Source: Mnemiopsis leidyi
Taxonomy: Eukaryota; Ctenophora; Tentaculata; Lobata; Bolinopsidae
NCBI GenBank assembly: GCA_000226015.1
Contig: JH152644.1
Span: 195,264 to 231,505, forward strand
DNA length: 36,242 nucleotides
Direction: 5' to 3'
Below the pieces are notes generated by a model that was given only the letters and a program-made list of their open reading frames with translations, had not been told where the DNA came from and did no database searches. A program made the translations under genes and the position numbers. Below, in pieces: positions 9,971-31,839 of this stretch (its first letter is position 1; every line of letters begins with the position of its first letter).

Positions 9971-10673
9971 ATGACAAATGAGTTATTTCTAAAATGAAGA
10001 TTCACAAAATTTCACCATCAGTAAAAATCTAGAATGTAGTTCACACACAAAACTAAAAATATCGACTTTATCAAAACATAATAAATTAATATACCCATAA
10101 TTCCATAAACAGAAAATATTTTCGCTTTTTGTCCGAAATGAAAATTAAATTACGTGTTTAGTCATTGACTACTGATTCTACTAGTACTTCTAAAACCTTC
10201 GCAAAAGCTGTTCATACATTTAAAATGAATTTGGATGAACTGATATTATGTATTGAATTGAGAACATGATAAAAGCTTACTTTCAAATATTTTTACCAAG
10301 TATCTGTTTTTGTTAACGGGCTCCAGTCTCCACACTCCAAAAACTTGACGTGAAGAGAATAACGTTAATGTGACTGATGCACTTGTTAACTATCCCAAAA
10401 TAATTGAAGAAATATGAGTGGGTGAAAGTGACTTAATAATTTAAACTTTCTATAAGCTCTGGTTCTAATAACTTCTGGTAAATTTGAAATAAAGGAGTTT
10501 GTACTACGACCCCTATACTATCACAAACGTTATACATATTGACTTAACTAACCATTTTAAATCATAAAATTCTTGAACTGATTCAGTGAAATATTTCTCG
10601 GTAAATTAATGTTTACCACCCACAAGAACATGAAAGAAGGTCACCAAAAATATCGACAACGCTTAAACAAAAT
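9971..10673. other. Intergenic / 3' flank of the aminotransferase gene
   Basis: AT-rich and without supported coding sequence. It presumably contains the 3' UTR of the minus-strand aminotransferase, but I could not identify a convincing polyadenylation signal. Confidence 0.5.
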
Positions 10674-22479
<11,806 letters not shown>

Positions 22480-22545
22480 ATCTCCTGAAGTATTGTAATT
22501 AGTTAGAGAAAGAGAAAGAGGTTATTGGCTACATGACGTGTGTGT
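22480..22545 (-). promoter_or_regulatory. Candidate proximal promoter of the aminotransferase gene
   Basis: On the minus strand AGCCAATAACC (CCAAT box, 22533-22523) lies about 45 bases before the ATG, preceded by CACGTCATG with a CRE half-site. TACTTCAG just before the ATG could also be an acceptor ending a 5' UTR intron. Confidence 0.4.
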
Positions 22546-23541
22546 AGCGATAGTGAGATCTACATTTCGTGAAATGTAAGTAATTAGAATTAAACCAGAG
22601 GGCACAAATAAAAGCCGATAAATTTCAGACAAATATAACATAAGGTACAAGTATTAATTACAGATTTAAGAAGAATAAGAAATAAACCCCCATTTTGTTT
22701 TGAGGTGAAATTTTGAATTCTAGTTTAGTTTATTTGGATCAAGATCTTGCCGATTACGGGCCCTAAAACTAGAAGCAACGCAACCAATTGCCCTTGTCAA
22801 GTTCGACTTTTGCCTCATTGCGATCGAGGCTTTTTAGCATTTTCAACAATTAACGGTACCTTACTCTAACTGAAAAATAACTGGCAACCAATTGGAAACT
22901 CATGATAAATAAAATTCCCGAAAGCCTTGCCACTTTAACCATGCCACGGAGAAGTACACTCTCCAAATATTGTAATAGAGCGAGCCTGCCACACTGCACT
23001 GCATAATTTCCTAATCTATCAATAAGCGGTAAAACACTAAACATTCTGCATTAAAATCTACGTGCAAAAAAGCTTGGTTAAACGATAACAATAAGACAAT
23101 ACGTTACTGAAATTGTCGGAGATAGTCATGGACGAAGGTATCTCCGACTTATTTAAAAATTAAGACCATGTATATTATACCCTGAACCCGATAAGAGGAA
23201 CTGTTTAATTTCTTAAAAAACAGAACCTTGGATGTAAGGACAGTCACCATGAGGAAAAGCAACAGGAATAAGATGCAAATTTTGATAATAGTGTAAAAAA
23301 TATCGTATTAACCCCTCATTGTAGAGCTAAATGGTGCAAACACAATGTTAAAAGTCCCAAAAAATTTAAAACCCTGCTCGCTCGGTCGAAAATCATTATA
23401 ATTATGGTGGTTATAAAACTCAATAGTTCAAAATTAAATTACTCAATCCAGAATCAAGTCAAGCTTTAATTTCATCAGGTATTTACATAAAGTAACGAGT
23501 TTTTAACGGAGTAAATAAAGAATTGTGTCTTATTAAATGTA
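22546..23541. other. Intergenic between the aminotransferase start and E2F end
   Basis: AT-rich, no supported gene. It should contain the upstream promoter of the aminotransferase and the 3' end of E2F transcripts. Confidence 0.5.
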
Positions 23542-23547
23542 TTTATT
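23542..23547 (-). terminator. Polyadenylation signal of the E2F gene
   Basis: AATAAA on the minus strand, about 205 bases after the E2F stop codon. Confidence 0.55.
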
Positions 23548-23752
23548 TCAAACTTAAACAGCAGAACATAATACGATTTATACATGGATGGCGATAAAGG
23601 ATAAACCACGACTACAGAACCACGACATAACTGGACCCCTGCATGATACTTAAAACTGTCTTCAAAGGTCAAAAGTAGAATTTCAAAAAACACGTGAAAT
23701 GCCAACAACCATATCACATCACGTGACACTTTCAAATCCATCACATGTAATA

Positions 23753-26700
23753 TCACCACATGTCAAACAACTCTGCTATACCCTCCGTCTCATCGAGTCC
23801 GCACAAAAAGTCCAGGTTTAAGTCGGGACTGGCCGGCAGTCCGAACGACAGCTTTCTCTTGAAAGGAGACTTGTAGGGAGAACCCCTGTACGGCGAACCG
23901 AAGGGAGACTTAAGAGTGCAGGTGGGCGAGGGGAAGTCTAGAGTTTGTCTGGCTAGCTTGATGGGGGTCTTCAACGGAGTCTTCTTGGGGGTGGCGGAGA
24001 GTGATTTCTTGTGAGGGGAGGAGAAGAGGGAGGAGGAGGGAGGAGCAGCGTTCTGGAGGGAGGGAGCAGGAAGATTGGAGGAGCTGGAGGAAGCAGCTTG
24101 TTCTGAAGACGAGGAGGAGGATGGGCCGGGGACCTCGGGTCGCTCAGCTGGGGGCTCAGCCTTGATGGCGTCTGTATCGGTGGGGTCTTTAGGAAACACG
24201 GGGAACACGTCGAAGGGAATACCTTCACTGCTTACTTTTATTCTTATTTCCTGGAGGAGTAAATAAGTTTAAACAAAGCGGGAAGTATGTCAGTGTCATC
24301 TATCGACAATGTAGGTGATGTTAAACCAGCCATAACAGATTATTTCGGATGATTAACAAAAGCTTTGAAACGAAATAGCGTCAAGAATTCTAGTATTTCT
24401 ACAAACAATTAAATTTAGTTTACCGAGTCAGTTCCCTCAGGATCTAGGAACTCTAGTTTAGCCTGACTTGGTGCCGGCACTGCCACCAATATCTGCCCCC
24501 AAAACTCCTTGATGCCCTCAAGATCGTCGTTCACCACGTACGTCTTCCTGGGGATAATTCTTTGAAACGACGTTTTTTGGGGTCTCATATTAAGTTAATA
24601 AAGTACTGTAAAATATGACATATTTTACAGTACTTTAGAATTGCTTTTCGAACGACGTCGCTTGTAATAAATACTTGGCTTAGCGGGAAAGTATTCAAGA
24701 CAAAGAATTCCGAATGATAGTTTGAAAACAATAAGGATCGATTGCGATGGAATGCCAAAGCAGGTTAATTACAAGGCAGAAGCTAGTCAACAAGTAACGA
24801 ACACATGGGACGGACATTGAGGAACCTTGTGCGAGACAACATTGCAAGGGGATTTTATGTACAATAATCGCAATGTCATAATTCGGGTATTGCGTTACAT
24901 TAAGCAGGAGGTACACAAGGGGCCGGTGCAGGTTTATGATGGTCAATACTACTGGTACCGAGAAGACCTGGTCAGTTTCAGGTTCTTTGTTCAAACGAGA
25001 TGAATTCGGTGAGGTGGGATATACAATTTACACGGTCTGTTTCGTGTTTACCTTTTTCTACTAACAACTCGAAGATTCGAATGCGATTTTCGAAACTCCA
25101 ATTCCGTGTTTATTTGCACTTCTGTCATGTTCGGAAATCCGGGGAAATACTTTTTTGGCAAAGGCAACTTGAAGATCTTAAATCGATAACTGATCCAAAT
25201 AATGATATACAATGAAGTCTCGGCCTGAACCGTTTCTTACTTCCCTGAATCCCTAGAACAAGCACTAAAACTGGAGCAAAAATTTTAAGCTGTCACCTTA
25301 TACTTTCTTATCGCCTTATTGAAATAATCTCCACTTGGTGGTTATACATATCGAATAAAGCTGTTTGTATTTCGTAGCTGAAACATGCTGTTTGTCTTGT
25401 TCAGTATACTCACAGTAGGAGCTTATGGAAGTTTCAATATTTTACCCGTCGTTCCTTTCCCACAGGTGAGTCTAAAATTCTTTCAAGCTGATTGATTTTA
25501 TTTTTTTAAAGCCCAAAAGCCCCAAAAAAAGGTGAAATTGAGCGGGGAGAAATCAGACCACATCTAATTCGAATCACTTTACTAACTCTGTAAGAAAATT
25601 CGTTTCTCCCCCACAAGGAAGCGGAGATGTTCTCGACGAACAGAAGAAGTCTAAACGTAGAGGAGTTCAGGATAACTACCGACCAGGGACATCTTCTGGA
25701 GGACAAAGTCATCTCCTCAACCATCAACCGATACCAGCACTACTTTTCTAGGTCTGTTTCAGCACTACTTTTCTAGGTCTGTTCCATGTTGTTGAGTAGA
25801 TTGGACAGATTTGTGATTCCTAACTCTTGACACGATGTATTCAACAGGCTTTCAAGTAATAATACGCCCAAAATTTTTCCCCGTATCTTGACATTTGGGC
25901 CCGCGGAAGGGCCCAACTGGCTAATTGTTTTGGTACGTTCCGTGCACGTGCACAAAAAGTACAAGAGATGGGTTGGCGATCGACATTCGACAGGGCTAAT
26001 CGGAATATTGTTGAATATTACCTCAAAACGTGTCCGTACGTCCGTATGTGCGCACGCTCCTTGATCATCATACTACATCAGACTAAAGATATTTGACATA
26101 AAAAATCAAAAGAACGCTCGATACTGTACAAACTTTGCGCGTGCCGAACGGCTGCATTAACTTGTGCGTCTGTATTTAAACGTGCGGAACGATGAAAATT
26201 AACCGAAATTACGTCTGGTTAGAGGCTGCATCTTTGATTCCTCATTCTGCGAATTGTAATATCAATACGAAACGGCATGATAAGGGAAATTCAGCGCGAG
26301 CGGTCGCCTGACACAATGAGAGCAGCCGCAATTCTTGTTCAATGTTTTTAGGACACTCTGATTTAATAAACAAAATTCTTTGTTTAGGTTTAAACCTGGA
26401 CCACTCTCACCTGACGGTGATATAACCCAAGTCAGCTTGTCAGTGGTGTACCCTGAAGCTTCTCTCTTTATCGGAGTTAACGAGAGCTACACCCTCAATA
26501 TCGATCCTCACTCTCCGATAGTGAAACTCAGTGCAAACACCAGGTTTGGTGTTATCCGAGGTCTGGAGACGTTCTACCAACTCTACAACATAACCGACGG
26601 AACATTCCCTTCCGTGAAGATTAGGGACTACCCCAGATTCGCTTATCGAGGTTTCTTGATAGACACTTCTCGTCATTTCTTGCCCGTTGAGTCGATCGAA

Positions 26701-29700
26701 ATGGTCATAACCGGACTGGCCATGGCAAAGTTCAATGTTCTACACTGGCACATAGTGGACGACCCATCATTCCCGTACTACAGCCCATCCTTCCCCTCGC
26801 TGTCCGAGAAAGGAGCCTACGACAGTAACCACGTGTACCGTATCTTTGACGTGCTCCGAGTTATCAGCTTCGCAGAGAACCACGGGATTGTTGTGGTACC
26901 AGAGTTCGACACCCCCGGACATACTCTCTCCTGGGGTAAGGGTCTGGAGAACTTCCTCACATACTGTCCTGGTCAGGGAACATTTGGTGGAGACTACGGT
27001 CCCATCAACCCGTCCGTAGATTCCAACTATGAAGTTTTACATAAGTTGCTTGCGGAGGTGACGTCACTGTTTCCTGGCGGGTTTGTCCATCTGGGAGGGG
27101 ACGAGGTACCCTTCAAATGTTGGCAATCAAACCAGGACCTGGTAGCGTGGATGAAACAGCAGGGGATCCAAACTTTCAACGATTTGGAGAGCTACTACGA
27201 GGAGAAACTTCTGGACATAGTCCACCAGCTGAACACCAGCTACGTGGTCTGGGAGGAAATATTCAACAACGGACTCCACATACAACCGGACACTATCATT
27301 CACGTGTGGAAGGGGAAGTGGGAGGACACGATGGGGAAGGTAATCAAGGCAGGGTACAAGACCATCCTCTCCAGCCCTTGGTACCTCAACTACATCAGTT
27401 TCAGCATGGACTGGAAGAAGTACTACCAGGTAGAGCCCTACAAAATCCCAGGAGCGACACCGGAGGAGCTGAGTCTGGTGATAGGGGGAGAAGCCTGCAT
27501 GTGGGGAGAGTTTGTGGACGCTACTAACATCCTCTCTAGAACCTTCCCACGTGCCTCCGCAGTAGCAGAGAGGCTGTGGAGCAGTGAGAAACAGACAAAC
27601 ATAGGCGACATGGAGTTCCGACTGAACAAACACAGGTGTGGCATGTGTGCCCGGGACATCCCTGCTGAGACCATCTTGTTGAGGAGCTACTGTCCTGTCG
27701 AGTTTGATGGGTACGACTGGTGAGGAAATAGTCCGGGTGGGCAGATGTTGGATACTTATATTGACCGGTGTGTGTCATGTGACTTGTGATTTTGAACATT
27801 TTTGTCAGAATATTTTTAGATAGGTATACCGAAGATACAGATAATGCAGTAATGAATCTACTTTCTCCCTATGATTTTTTCAATAAGTTAAAATAACAAT
27901 TTTTTTGATAAAACATTTTATAAATTTTTTGTAAAAACTTATGTAGATTAAAACAGAGAAAACGATTCATTGAGACAAAAACTTATAAAACTTACGGGTG
28001 GTTCTCCTTGCAATTATCGGAAGCTATTTGATTGAGCTCCTGGACGAGAGCTCCGATAATTTGCTTGTCAAGATGTTGCTCCTGAAACAACAATGTTAAA
28101 AGAAAGGATGCTTACCTATACTTACCTTTACTTACCTATAAACTAATGATACTTATTGATAATCTTGTCCCTACCTAAACTATTTCGATTTAGAGCCTAA
28201 TAAAGACCTAGGAGTTTTACGCTCTATAATTAGTTAATCCGTTGTCAGTTAGCGCAATTGAAGAAGCTCGCCTCTCATCATAAAACTATGCGATCAGCCG
28301 ATATATCCATTTCTAAGAGCATCTAGGTCGATGTACATTGTACAATATTATCGACCAAAACAATGAAAGTGACATTTCGTACAGCGCTTAATGTACAAAC
28401 TAGAAAAACTAGACTGTAACTGTTAGGATAATGAAGTGAAGATTGTACAAGCATTTTGTAATGATGTGTTGAGAGACACTGATAGTAAAGGAATTATATT
28501 GTTTAATACAATGTCGCACAGTTCAATTACATTGCGGGCTATTACTTTTTCATTATCCAAATTGAGATGACTGATGGAGATAGAAAATATCCAACATGCC
28601 ATCAAACAGTGCTAAACTTTGTTACGTACATAGCGCAGACCGAATGCAAATATTCCTCTTAAGAAATAGACCTCAATGACTGATCAATGGATTCGAGGAC
28701 TTTATAGCTTAAGGACTATTTAGCTTAACAGGTCTTTAAAGCTTAATTTCATTTAAGCTAAATAGTCCCAGGATCGGACCATATAGCTAAATTGTTACTT
28801 GTTCCATTTTTAGCAAAATCGTCCTCTTTTCGGACTATTTAGCTACTAGACCATTTAGGTAAACGTTTCATTTGGAATTTGATGGTCAGATGGTGTTTAA
28901 TTCACAGTTTCGTCTGTTCGACGAATCTGTAATTATAGTAGGTGTTCTCCAATTTTGCTGTCTGTTCTTTGTATAACGGTATTCGTCGATGATTGCGCTG
29001 AGAGCTTCTCTCTCTCAGTAACAAAGGGGAGTTAAGTTAAATCAATTATTGAGGACGACACATACAATATTTTGAGATTGTTACTGCTATATATGTTTCA
29101 CATCTTCAGAGTTTGTGTAATTAGATTGTGATCATATGATCGGGAAGGATAATTCGAGAACAGCATGGTATGGGATGTAGCCCTCTAATTTCGTTAGATC
29201 AAATTTCTTGGAGCTACTGCGCTCTTCTTTGGGTCAGCACTTTTAAGAACACATACTTTGCTAGAATTAGAGCGTGTTTACTGTTTAGGTCACCTTCCAA
29301 GTTTCATGGTATAAACCACGCAGAATTCTTGAGGTGGTGCCAAGAAACGGTCACTCTCAAATCTAACGATAAGCAGTGCCCTTCAGCACTTGTCTCACTG
29401 CCTTAAGATTAAGCCTCCACAAAAATAGAATCTATCTTGAAATCATATATGTAAATTGTGCCGTAAGATTTTATAAATTGTTTTACTAATAAATTGTTTT
29501 ACTAAAACAGATATAAAAATAGAGGTCAGTGCGAGAGGTGGGAACCTGGAGCTGTAACGAGTAAATTTCTGATTGTAGCAACGTCACTTTCTTCTGTTTC
29601 TCCTTTTCTGCGATACTATCTGGATCCGTCTCTTGCTCGGAGTTCTCTCTAAAAGTTTAAAACATTGAATTTCACGTGTCAAAAAAGAAAGTTATTACGT

Positions 29701-30120
29701 CAGTCCGATATAAAACATTTAAAATTGACAACAGTGGCAATTGGTCACACATTTTCAAGTCAGTAACTATATGTCGTCAAGCAGAATGAAACAGCTAATA
29801 AGACCTATTGATACGTAGTATGTCAATGAATTGCGATAGAAAACATCTTACACATAACGTACAGCTAATTAAAAAATGAAATATTAAGAAACAGCAATTT
29901 GTTTATATGTTTTAGCACTTCTTATCAATTTCAAATCTCACAAATAAAACATTTTTCTAACCTCCATTTAATGAGATTCTTGGTAGTTTTCTCGATCAGA
30001 CCCACCCCCTCCAAGACGTTGGTAATGTCGTAAATCCTTCGTTTAGCGACGCCCAACTTGGAGCACGCGTAGTTTAGGTCGAGGGAGCTGTCCCGAGAGC
30101 TGGCTAGAAGCTGGCAGAAC
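23753..30120 (-). CDS. E2F transcription factor, 5' end not identified (E2F4/5-like)
   Basis: Cell-cycle transcription factor that binds DNA with DP partners and is held by pocket proteins. Exons in transcript order: 29962-30120, 29546-29648, 27996-28081, 24424-24547, 23753-24250 (stop 23755-23753), all joining in phase. The first has the second half of the winged-helix domain ([37 protein letters not shown]). The next two encode the leucine-zipper-like dimerization coil ([31 protein letters not shown]). Then comes the marked-box region ([30 protein letters not shown]), a long Ser/Pro/Lys-rich linker with SP and TP sites suited to CDK phosphorylation, and the extreme C-terminal pocket-binding motif [14 protein letters not shown]. 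Phase at 30120 requires at least one upstream exon carrying the first DNA-binding helices; none was found with confidence up to 31840. A complete hexosaminidase gene lies antisense in the intron 24548-27995. Confidence 0.9.
24599..24637. repeat. Perfect 17-bp stem hairpin in an E2F intron
   Basis: TAAAGTACTGTAAAATA and TATTTTACAGTACTTTA are exact inverted copies around TGACA. In the E2F pre-mRNA it lies about 50-90 nucleotides upstream of the exon 24424-24547 acceptor, in the branch-point neighbourhood. Confidence 0.85.
25385..27723 (+). CDS. Beta-N-acetylhexosaminidase, GH20, lysosomal HEXA/HEXB type
   Basis: Removes terminal GlcNAc/GalNAc residues from glycolipids and glycans in the lysosome. 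Three exons: 25385-25465, 25618-25751, 26388-27723, in phase, giving 515-516 residues against about 530 in vertebrate HEXA. Exon 1 is a signal peptide ([17 protein letters not shown]) followed by PVVPFPQ, the usual HEX start. Exon 2 holds part of the N-terminal domain ([13 protein letters not shown]). Exon 3 contains [51 protein letters not shown], the catalytic HLGGDEV (Asp/Glu about residues 310-311), [24 protein letters not shown] and SAVAERLW. All catalytic landmarks are intact. Several N-glycosylation sequons occur (NES, NIT, NTS). Alpha- versus beta-like subunit cannot be decided. The true reading enters exon 3 at TTTAG|GTTTAAAC. The gene sits antisense in an E2F intron and has its own promoter presumably within 24650-25384. 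Confidence 0.95.
25735..25784 (+). repeat. 25-base tandem duplication of the hexosaminidase exon 2 donor
   Basis: CAGCACTACTTTTCTAGGTC followed by TGTTT is present at 25735-25759 and again, with one change, at 25760-25784. The first copy contains the end of exon 2 and its donor (TCTAG|GTCTGT); the second carries an identical donor 25 bases on. Using the second would add 25 bases, shift the frame and meet a stop at once. Confidence 0.92.
28713..28847. repeat. Inverted repeat GGACTATTTAGCTTAA
   Basis: GGACTATTTAGCTTAA (28713-28728) and TTAAGCTAAATAGTCC (28753-28768) are exact reverse complements with a 24-base loop, and GGACTATTTAGCT appears again at about 28835. It lies in the E2F intron 28082-29545. 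MITE-like, no coding. Confidence 0.8.
28870..29500. other. E2F intron sequence, no gene recognised
   Basis: A frame at 29170-29406 (+) is open but shows no family resemblance and no splice partners. Confidence 0.4.
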
Positions 30121-30961
30121 CTGAACAAGATATAGGTTAGTGTAGGTTAAACTTGAAGAAGGTAAGTTAAGGTCGAGCTAGACAGACTTCATTTAAGTAG
30201 GGACTACAGATACAAAGTAAACGTGACAATTTGAATCACATTTAACAATTGACGTATGTACAAGACACAATATTTGGGAACGGTAGTAGCACCTCCAGTT
30301 GGCATGATAAACTGTTATGAGATTGTCGGGCTCTAGAGACAGGATTATCATTTATTTGTTGGAAACCTTGACCGTTAAACATCGGCCACATGAAGAATCA
30401 CATACTGTTTTTTTCAAATATGCGATGCAGGACAGTAGTAATCGATGTCGCTTTATGCGTGCTTCAAGTTTAACTTTAACAGCTCACAGTTTGAAAGTTA
30501 AAACTATTTCGATGAAAATCATCGTCTAATTTATTGAGGATGATCTTATTCCATAGCTGTAAAAAGAACACTGTGAATATGATTAATAAGCTGGCCTAGA
30601 AGGACCGAATTTTTTCAGGATGATCTTATTCCATAGCTCTGTTAAAAGTAATAATGAACATAACACTTGAGTAGTGGTTACCATGTTATAATGAACATAA
30701 CACCTGGGTACCATGGCACATGACCGGGACAGAGCAGCTAGGGATAACAACATTAGCAGATGAGATCATCTTTCACCTGCACCCGTTACAGTGGAAGAGG
30801 CGTAATGATCTACTTCTACAAAAGTGACCACATATCCGTGTGTCTTTCAAGAGAATAATTCATTGAGGTAGACCACTCAAGTGAGGGCCCTGTGGAGGCG
30901 CAGAGCAGCACAGCGCTGTGTTGATGCTCAGCTGCCATTAGCAGCCACCAATAACCAGGCG
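30121..30961. other. Region upstream of the first E2F exon seen; local duplications
   Basis: AGGATGATCTTATTCCATAG occurs at 30538 and 30618, and ATAATGAACATAACAC occurs twice near 30649 and 30689, so short local duplications are present. The missing 5' E2F exon should lie here or further right, but no frame with the expected first DNA-binding helix was found. GGCGAAAA at 30959, next to ATAACC and a CCAAT box (CCTGGTTATTGGTGG on minus), could be an E2F-type site. Confidence 0.4.
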
Positions 30962-31083
30962 AAAAGCGTCCACGTGGGACTGAGCCGCGCACTAAGTAGC
31001 TTGAAAAAACCCCACGTGACACATCTCATAACGCACGTGACATAACGCGTGAGATCACGTGCCATGCTGTATATAATACAGCT
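30962..31083 (+). promoter_or_regulatory. Promoter-like cluster: four CACGTG boxes and a TATA box
   Basis: CACGTG occurs at 30971, 31013, 31034 and 31056, two of them in CACGTGAC context as bound by USF/TFE-type bHLH-zip factors. TATATAA follows at 31070-31076 inside the palindrome GCTGTATATAATACAGC. The order (E-boxes, then TATA) suggests plus-strand transcription starting near 31100, but CACGTG is symmetric, so it might serve the minus-strand E2F gene instead. Confidence 0.45.
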
Positions 31084-31124
31084 AATGTATCCAGACCGGC
31101 AACCGTTGCTGTGTTATACACTCT

Positions 31125-31190
31125 CCACGACGAGTAGCAACCAACCTCGGCCCCTCTACGTCTATGAGTTGGTGCGAGGTTTTGTCGTGG
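31125..31190 (+). other. Foldable segment downstream of the TATA box; possible structured RNA
   Basis: CCACGAC (31125-31131) pairs with GTCGTGG (31184-31190), and AACCTCG (31143-31149) pairs with CGAGGTT (31175-31181). This gives a two-stage stem with a 25-base apical loop that could also pair CCAAC with GTTGG. It starts about 50 bases after the TATA box. No known RNA family was recognised. Confidence 0.25.
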
Positions 31191-31563
31191 TCTAAGAAAG
31201 AATACTTCGTTGACGTCACTTGATTACTTCGTTTGAGTGTTGAGCGTTACGGCCCGTTGGACGGACCGATGTAAAGGTAACCGTCGAACGGCGCGTTTTA
31301 TGTGTCGCTTTCTACTCCCGATTTGGGCACTAACTCCTTCTGCTTGTCTCGGTACGGCAGATTTGAGTTAGAGCCCTGCTCTTTGACCCCCTACTCCGGT
31401 ATCAGCCGCGCCCTCTGCTTCAAACCGGCAGCTAGCGGTCGGGGAAGGCGGGTCAGGGGCACCAGAGCACGTGTTCTTGGAGTGCTCTGTACCAGAATCT
31501 CACTAGGTCGTCATGGTGACATCATCACGATAACCCAAGGATTATTGTGGTGACGCCACCATT

Positions 31564-31839
31564 TCACCCAGTACCGTTCTGGCTACCGAGCATGTCAAGA
31601 ACTAGGTCCGACCTCCACGCGGTCGTGCTCGGGAGACGCTTCACTCCAACTGTACTCTTGTTAGTCAGCACTTCTTGGTAGAACCCGCTCGGTAACTCCT
31701 GCGGAAACCCAAGAAATGTGCTGGCAGCATGGCTACATGAGGTGGGAAGTAGGCTAACCGGACCTTGCAAGAAGTAATCAGCTGTGTCATCGAAGTTTCT
31801 CTCTTTTACCATGACAAAGTCTCTCCCATCCTCGACAAA
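31564..31839 (-). CDS. Possible exon or ORF of unknown function
   Basis: On the minus strand a frame open from an acceptor-like CACATAG|TTTGTCG (31839) to a TGA at 31564 encodes about 91 residues, starting FVEDGRDFVMVKERNFDD and including DYFLQGPVSLLP. It is GC-richer than its surroundings, with balanced amino-acid use, which makes it more coding-like than other frames nearby. I do not recognise it. It could be a 5' exon of the minus-strand E2F gene (it lies upstream in the right orientation), part of another gene, or a transposon remnant. The neighbouring plus-strand frame 31302-31553 overlaps the same GC-rich patch and is equally unexplained. Confidence 0.25.
   Translation of the reverse strand, partial: FVEDGRDFVMVKERNFDDTADYFLQGPVSLLPTSCSHAASTFLGFPQELPSGFYQEVLTNKSTVGVKRLPSTTAWRSDLVLDMLGSQNGTG

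Noticed and set aside
24075..24266. Glu/Ser/Gly-rich plus-strand frame
   Set aside because: Antisense shadow of the Ser/Pro-rich last exon of E2F.
26440..27799. Several minus- and plus-strand frames of 78-168 codons over the hexosaminidase
   Set aside because: Shadows of the well-supported GH20 exon 3.
30816..31022. Minus-strand frame with ERHTDMWSLL as the missing first half of the E2F DNA-binding domain
   Set aside because: Only a vague resemblance to the RHEKSLGLL segment, a stop immediately after, and no in-phase donor.
25385..31061. CLEAR-type (TFEB) regulation of the hexosaminidase by the CACGTGAC boxes near 31000
   Set aside because: The boxes lie more than 3 kb beyond the gene's 3' end and on the far side of E2F exons. 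No CACGTGAC was noticed directly upstream of 25385.
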